Origin: Solibacillus sp. FSL H8-0523 | Lineage (GTDB): Bacteria; Bacillota; Bacilli; Bacillales_A; Planococcaceae | DNA: 64,000 nucleotides | Direction of reading: 5' to 3' | Assembly (NCBI RefSeq): GCF_038051985.1 | Contig: NZ_CP150291.1 | Span: 372,001 to 436,000 of the forward strand | Shown here: piece by piece, positions 59,720 to 64,000 of the stretch | Numbering within the stretch: the first letter of the stretch is position 1 | Layout of the letters: every line of letters begins with the position of its first letter | Position numbers and translations under genes: made by a program | Notes under the pieces: generated by a model | The model's input: the letters and a program-made list of their open reading frames with translations, nothing else | Databases searched by the model: none | What the model was told of the DNA's origin: nothing

Positions 59720-59807
59720 CTAGTTCTATCATAAAATTAAAAGTTTTTTCAAAATTGACTGAATTTATTGTATAGTTATAAAGTAGTCTAGTGAAGGAGC
59801 GATGGTA

Positions 59808-61004
59808 ATGAAGCAATTATTAACAAAGTTACAAGAGCATTTTGAAGAAATGGTCATCATTCGACGTTATTTACATGAATATCCGGAGCTTTCTCATGAG
59901 GAAGTACATACTCCTTCATACATCGCAACATTTTATCGAGAGCTTGGTTTAGAGGTTCGGGAACAGGTTGGAGAGCGTGGTGTTGTCGCGACACTACGTG
60001 GTGGGCGTCCAGGGAAAACAGTGGCGCTACGAGCAGATTTTGATGGGTTAGCGATTCAGGAATTAAATAATGTGCCATATAAATCAAAAAATGATGGTGT
60101 GATGCATGCATGTGGTCATGATGGGCATACGGCAGCATTACTTGTGCTAGCAAAGGTACTAGCGGACATGCGTGATCGAATGGCAGGTACGATTGTCTTT
60201 ATACACCAACATGCGGAGGAAATCGCGCCAGGTGGGGCAAAAGCAATGATTGAAGATGGCTGTTTAGATGGTGTAGATGTTATCTTCGGTACCCATTTAT
60301 GGGCACCAACGCCACTTGGGCAAGTGCTTGTAAGAGACGGTGCTATTATGGCAGCAGCTGATCGCTTTGAAATTGTCATTCAAGGCAAGGGGGGGCACGG
60401 TGCGGAACCGCAACATTCAGTCGATGCGATTGTTGTTGGCGCGCATTTTGTCACACAGTTACAAACACTTGTTTCCCGCCGCGTGGCACCACTTGAATCA
60501 GCAGTTGTAACGGTCGGTAAATTTGAAGCCATTAACCCGTTTAATGTCATTGCTGATACCGTGAAAATTCAAGGAACGGTACGCGCGTTTGATGAAACCG
60601 TACGACAAAAAATTAAAGAAGAGCTAGAGCTGCTAGTCAAAGCGACGTGTCTAGGTATGCACGCGAGTTATGATTTTGCATATTTTGATGGCTATCCACC
60701 GGTTATTAACCATGTAGCGGAAACGAACTATCTAAAGGAAATTGCGAAACAAGTTCCGACAGTTGAAGAAGTGAAAGTTTGTCCGCCATTTATGATTGGG
60801 GAGGATTTTGGCTACTATATGCAGCATGTACCTGGTACATTTTTTTTCACAGGTGCTAAAAATCCAGCGTGGGAAACGGTTTATCCGCATCATCACGCAA
60901 AATTTGACTTTGATGAAAGAGCGATGTTAATAGCGGCACAAGTTTTAGGTGCAGCCGCATGGAGCTATTTGACGAGCGAAAATAAAGAAGATGTAGTATT
61001 ATAG
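59808..61004 (+). CDS. M20-family amidohydrolase
   Basis: ATG 59808 is preferred to 59802, since AAGGAG lies 8 nt upstream. The 398-residue enzyme has MHACGHDGHTA, HAEEIAPGGA and KGGHGAEPQHSVDA, the metal-binding and lid motifs of M20D aminoacylase/N-acetyl-amino-acid hydrolases. Substrates of this group include hippurate and N-acyl amino acids; which applies here is unknown. The next gene starts 48 nt later. Confidence 0.88.
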   Translation: MKQLLTKLQEHFEEMVIIRRYLHEYPELSHEEVHTPSYIATFYRELGLEVREQVGERGVVATLRGGRPGKTVALRADFDGLAIQELNNVPYKSKNDGVMHACGHDGHTAALLVLAKVLADMRDRMAGTIVFIHQHAEEIAPGGAKAMIEDGCLDGVDVIFGTHLWAPTPLGQVLVRDGAIMAAADRFEIVIQGKGGHGAEPQHSVDAIVVGAHFVTQLQTLVSRRVAPLESAVVTVGKFEAINPFNVIADTVKIQGTVRAFDETVRQKIKEELELLVKATCLGMHASYDFAYFDGYPPVINHVAETNYLKEIAKQVPTVEEVKVCPPFMIGEDFGYYMQHVPGTFFFTGAKNPAWETVYPHHHAKFDFDERAMLIAAQVLGAAAWSYLTSENKEDVVL

Positions 61005-61052
61005 ATTATGTAATTTTAAGTAAATATAGGGAAAAAGAAGGAGGATTGGAGA

Positions 61053-62741
61053 ATGAATGTTGGGGCCAAATTAAATGTCGCCTTTTATTCGATGCTTGCG
61101 ATATTTGCCATTACAATTGGGATTACATTTTTAAGTTTAAATAATATTGAGGCAAAAACAGAAGAAGCATTAGATCAGCGTGTGGAGCAAATTCGTTCCG
61201 TTGATCAAATTCGTTTTGGTTTATCGATGCAAGGTTTATATGCGCGTGCAGTTGTATTAGATGGAAAAGAAGAATCTGTAGAGAATTTTGAGTATTATAA
61301 AGAATTTCTGATTAACGAAATCCTTCATTTAGAAAGTTTAACAACTAGCGAGCTAATGAAAGAGCATATTGTGCAGCTTCAAAAATATAATAACGATTTT
61401 AATAACGGCTCTTTAGATATGCTAGACGCTTTAAAACGTGACGATAAAATTTTAGCAAACGGCTTTATTAACACAAAACTACGTGCAGCAAATGACGGAA
61501 TTTTAGATATTGCCAACCAAATTATTGACTACCAAGAGCAGCAATTGGCGGAAATTAGTAAACAAACAGATGGCGCCATTGCTTTAACAAAATCCATTGC
61601 CATCATCGCATTAGTTGTGAGTGTTGCCATTGTCTTCTTCTTCATTTTCAATATTCGTAGAGCGATTACAATGCCTCTGAAAAATGTCGTAAAACAGGCG
61701 AACATTATTGCAGCAGGTGATTTGTCTCAGCAAGATATTGTCATCAAGTCTAAAGATGAAATCGGTCAGTTAGGCAATGCCTTTAACTTAATGAAAGCGA
61801 ATCTATCGGGATTAATAAAAAATGTGCAAGGAAATGCCGAGCAATTAAGTGCTTCTGCACAAGAGCTATCTGCAAGTACGGAGGAAATTACAGCATCAAC
61901 AGAAGATGTAACGGTACGCGTCAATAAGACAGCAGAAACGTCACAAGTCTCGGCCCATGCTTCAAGTGAAAGTGCACGTGCGATGGAAGAAACTGCAGCT
62001 GGCGTGCAGCGTATTGCGGAGGCAACACAGCTTTTACATGGGAGCTCAGTTGACGCCTCGGTAACGGCAAATAACGGTGGCGACATTATCGAAAAGGCAC
62101 AATCCCAAATGACGATTATTAGCACTTCGACAAACTCTGTAAATAGCTTAGTAAAAAAGCTAGCGCAGCAAACGGAGGAAATTAATAATATTACAAAAGT
62201 TATTACGGATATTACCGATCAAACGAATTTACTCGCGTTAAACGCAGCCATTGAAGCAGCTCGAGCAGGTGAGCACGGAAAAGGCTTCGCAGTGGTAGCA
62301 GACGAGGTACGTAAATTAGCCGAGCAATCAAAAACATCAGCTACATCGATTGTGAGTTTAACACTTGAAATTAAAGCGGACACAGAAAACGTTGAGCGTG
62401 CGGTAAGCGATTCGTTAGTTTCGGTTCAAGACGGCGTAGAAATTATTACCGAAGCGGGCGAATCCTTTACATCCATTGCAAAAGCAGTCAACATTATGTC
62501 GACGCAAATTGAAGAGATTTCCGCAACGTCTGAGCAAATTTCGGCAAGTGCAGAACAGGTATCTGCCTCGGTGAACGAAATCGCAAATGGTGCAGGTGAG
62601 GCGAGTGGTAATTTAACCATGATTTCTGCGGCGGTAGAAGAGCAAACCGCAACGATGCAACAAATTAGTGATGTGGCGGTCACATTAAGTGAACGTGCAC
62701 AAGATTTACAGCATGAAATCCATCAGTTTAAAGTGAAATAA
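61053..62741 (+). CDS. Methyl-accepting chemotaxis protein with 4HB-type sensor
   Basis: 562 residues. Two transmembrane helices (about 8-28 and 183-203) flank a four-helix sensor; HAMP and signalling domain follow, tip [24 protein letters not shown]. It ends in a strong terminator. Ligand unknown. The signalling half closely resembles that of the receptor at 13969 and is a paralogue. Confidence 0.92.
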   Translation: MNVGAKLNVAFYSMLAIFAITIGITFLSLNNIEAKTEEALDQRVEQIRSVDQIRFGLSMQGLYARAVVLDGKEESVENFEYYKEFLINEILHLESLTTSELMKEHIVQLQKYNNDFNNGSLDMLDALKRDDKILANGFINTKLRAANDGILDIANQIIDYQEQQLAEISKQTDGAIALTKSIAIIALVVSVAIVFFFIFNIRRAITMPLKNVVKQANIIAAGDLSQQDIVIKSKDEIGQLGNAFNLMKANLSGLIKNVQGNAEQLSASAQELSASTEEITASTEDVTVRVNKTAETSQVSAHASSESARAMEETAAGVQRIAEATQLLHGSSVDASVTANNGGDIIEKAQSQMTIISTSTNSVNSLVKKLAQQTEEINNITKVITDITDQTNLLALNAAIEAARAGEHGKGFAVVADEVRKLAEQSKTSATSIVSLTLEIKADTENVERAVSDSLVSVQDGVEIITEAGESFTSIAKAVNIMSTQIEEISATSEQISASAEQVSASVNEIANGAGEASGNLTMISAAVEEQTATMQQISDVAVTLSERAQDLQHEIHQFKVK

Positions 62742-62787
62742 GAAAGAAGCTAGTTAGCGTATTTTTGGCTAACTAGCTTCTTTCACT
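62742..62787 (+). terminator. Terminator of the chemoreceptor gene
   Basis: AAGAAGCTAGTTAGC / GCTAACTAGCTTCTTT hairpin. Confidence 0.85.
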
Positions 62788-62852
62788 TTTTAATAGATAA
62801 TAAAGTTTAAAGTTTCACCAATTGAGGCTAAAAGGGCGCGAATACGCTTTTC

Positions 62853-63191
62853 TTAAGGCGTTTGGGTAAAGTACGCAAGTTCTTCGTCAAATTCAGCATA
62901 ATCAAAATAAACCATCGGGAACAAAAAGCGGTGGTTTGTTTTTAATTCGCTTAAAATCACGTGATCACGTCCAGCTGCTTCTACAACACCTCTTACAGCA
63001 CGCGTATTACTACCTGCTACCGCATTATCAAACGAAAAATAAAAGGTACCTGGTTTGCCGCGATTGAGTCGTAAAATATTTTCAATATACGATTCTTCAC
63101 GTGGAAATGAAGCACCGGGTATACCTGAAGTCGTTGGGATACCAGATGTCATTTGGGGCATCGGTTGAGTCCAATAATAAGTCAAAATCAA
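62853..63191 (-). CDS. gerQ: Spore coat protein GerQ
   Basis: 112 residues if translation starts at TTG 63191 (AAGGACGG upstream); the TTG at 63185 is an alternative. The core EESYIENILRLNRGKPGTFYFSFD and VVEAAGRDHVILSELKTNHRFLFPMVYFDYAEFDEE match GerQ, which is crosslinked into the coat and positions the cortex hydrolase CwlJ. The N-terminal Gln/Met/Pro-rich stretch is shorter than in B. subtilis. It indicates a spore former. Confidence 0.88.
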   Translation of the reverse strand: MILTYYWTQPMPQMTSGIPTTSGIPGASFPREESYIENILRLNRGKPGTFYFSFDNAVAGSNTRAVRGVVEAAGRDHVILSELKTNHRFLFPMVYFDYAEFDEELAYFTQTP

Positions 63192-63471
63192 TTCCGTCCT
63201 TTCATGTAAAATCATGTCGAGGCAGGTTCTTGAGGTCCTCCTCGTTTTCGATTTAGTATATGCAATCGCCCGAAAGAAAGATACACGAAAACGGATGACT
63301 GTAAATGAACGATCAAACGATTAAAAATAGGATGAATGATTTTAATTTATTAGAATATACTAACGGATAATAATAAAAATTATGTACTATCTTATAAAAA
63401 ATGGGTAAAGATACAGTGCATAATAATTGAGATGTTGCCTCGTGGAAATGAAAACTCGGGGAGTGAATGTG

Positions 63472-63642
63472 ATGAAAGTTGGTATCTGGTTTAGCATGAT
63501 ACTCGCTGCATTCTTGGCGTTTGCCATCGCCACATTTTATGGGGAACCAAGGCATTGGTATTTGCTTGTGCTATTAGTAGTCGTGGGTCTTTACATTAAT
63601 ACCATTATCATGATTTTAAAACTACAGGATGATCACACGTAA
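63472..63642 (+). CDS. Small membrane protein, two helices (paralogue 1)
   Basis: 56 residues from ATG 63472 with GGGGAG 8 nt upstream. Two helices; the motif HWYLLVLLVVVGLYINTIIMILKL parallels the next gene. No family recognised. A terminator follows. Confidence 0.65.
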   Translation: MKVGIWFSMILAAFLAFAIATFYGEPRHWYLLVLLVVVGLYINTIIMILKLQDDHT

Positions 63643-63644
63643 AG

Positions 63645-63673
63645 GGATGAGTTAGGTTAACTCATCTTTTTTC
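63645..63673 (+). terminator. Terminator between the small membrane protein genes
   Basis: GATGAGTTA / TTAACTCATC and T6. Confidence 0.8.
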
Positions 63674-63761
63674 GACTTTTGCTCGAAAACATAACTTTAA
63701 TAGATATTACTTTTCAATAATTTATAATGGAAATCATTAAAAATGAAGGAAGGGAAGTTGT

Positions 63762-63977
63762 GTGGAACGACGTAAAGTTCAATGGAGTCTTGCACTCGTT
63801 ATTGTTCTTTGTGCTGCTGTCGCAATGGTCATTGGAAAATTATTGAACCCGTTTACACCGTGGTTTTTCTATATTGTATTAGTGGTGATCGGCTTTTTCG
63901 TGCATACAGTTATTTTAATTATAAAGACGGATGACGAGCAAAAAGCAACGGATACAGAGCTAAAAAAACGAGCGTGA
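63762..63977 (+). CDS. Small membrane protein, two helices (paralogue 2)
   Basis: 71 residues from GTG with GGAAGGGAAG upstream. Two helices and a charged tail; PWFFYIVLVVIGFFVHTVILIIK matches the preceding small protein, so the two are tandem paralogues. Function unknown. Confidence 0.65.
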   Translation: MERRKVQWSLALVIVLCAAVAMVIGKLLNPFTPWFFYIVLVVIGFFVHTVILIIKTDDEQKATDTELKKRA

Positions 63978-64000
63978 TGACTGACATCACGCTCGTTTTG
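63967..64000 (+). terminator. Terminator overlapping the last codons
   Basis: CGAGCGTGATG / CATCACGCTCG followed by TTTT at the window end. Confidence 0.8.

Overview
The window is chromosomal DNA from a low-GC, spore-forming Firmicute of the Planococcaceae (Caryophanaceae). The 16S gene, the gene content and the intergenic style fit the Solibacillus/Lysinibacillus group best; this is a judgement from memory, not a database match. Supporting signs are a GerQ spore-coat gene, a BshB2/YojF bacillithiol pair, T-box and preQ1 leaders, a Bacillus-type LexA box and AGGAGG ribosome-binding sites, with many TTG and GTG starts.

Layout. 1-8 kb: the 3' end of an FMN reductase, a secreted PPC-repeat protein, an M2-like metallopeptidase, a SIMPL protein, a staygreen homologue, a PAS-GGDEF cyclase and an ATP-grasp-like Cj0069-family protein. 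8-15.7 kb: HelD, UppP, an aminotransferase, a cold-shock protein and a chemoreceptor. 15.7-21.2 kb (minus strand): an unusual signalling locus made of DUF3307, a CHASE2 adenylate cyclase, a FecR-domain secreted protein with a Cys-every-seven repeat, and a protein joining a cNMP-binding-like fold, a degenerate NtrC-type AAA+ domain and a patatin lipase. 21.5-34.6 kb: TopB, a SprA-related protein, YbaK, a membrane protein, Kbl, MtnE/MtnU, the SOS polymerase UvrX with YolD, threonine dehydrogenase and an acyl-CoA synthetase. 34.9-40.9 kb: a complete rrn operon (16S-23S-5S) followed by nine tRNAs, then a broken pirin gene. 41.7-47.8 kb (minus strand): trpEDCFBA, each pair overlapping by 4 nt, under a T-box with a UGG specifier; its TrpE has lost most of the chorismate-binding core. 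47.8-55.6 kb: preQ1-controlled QueT, a soluble chemoreceptor, a three-gene ABC transporter of the TrpXYZ type, IlvA and a YjiH-family membrane protein. 55.9-64 kb: BshB2-YojF, PdxK, the ung-ywdI-ywdK group, an M20 amidohydrolase, a chemoreceptor, GerQ and two paralogous tiny membrane proteins.

Most of the window is ordinary housekeeping DNA. The parts worth a second look are the cyclase/FecR/patatin locus, the shrunken but still open trpE, and three intergenic elements (about 24.85, 28.7 and 49.5 kb) that fold into multi-hairpin structures and share modules, suggesting a dispersed family of structured repeats.
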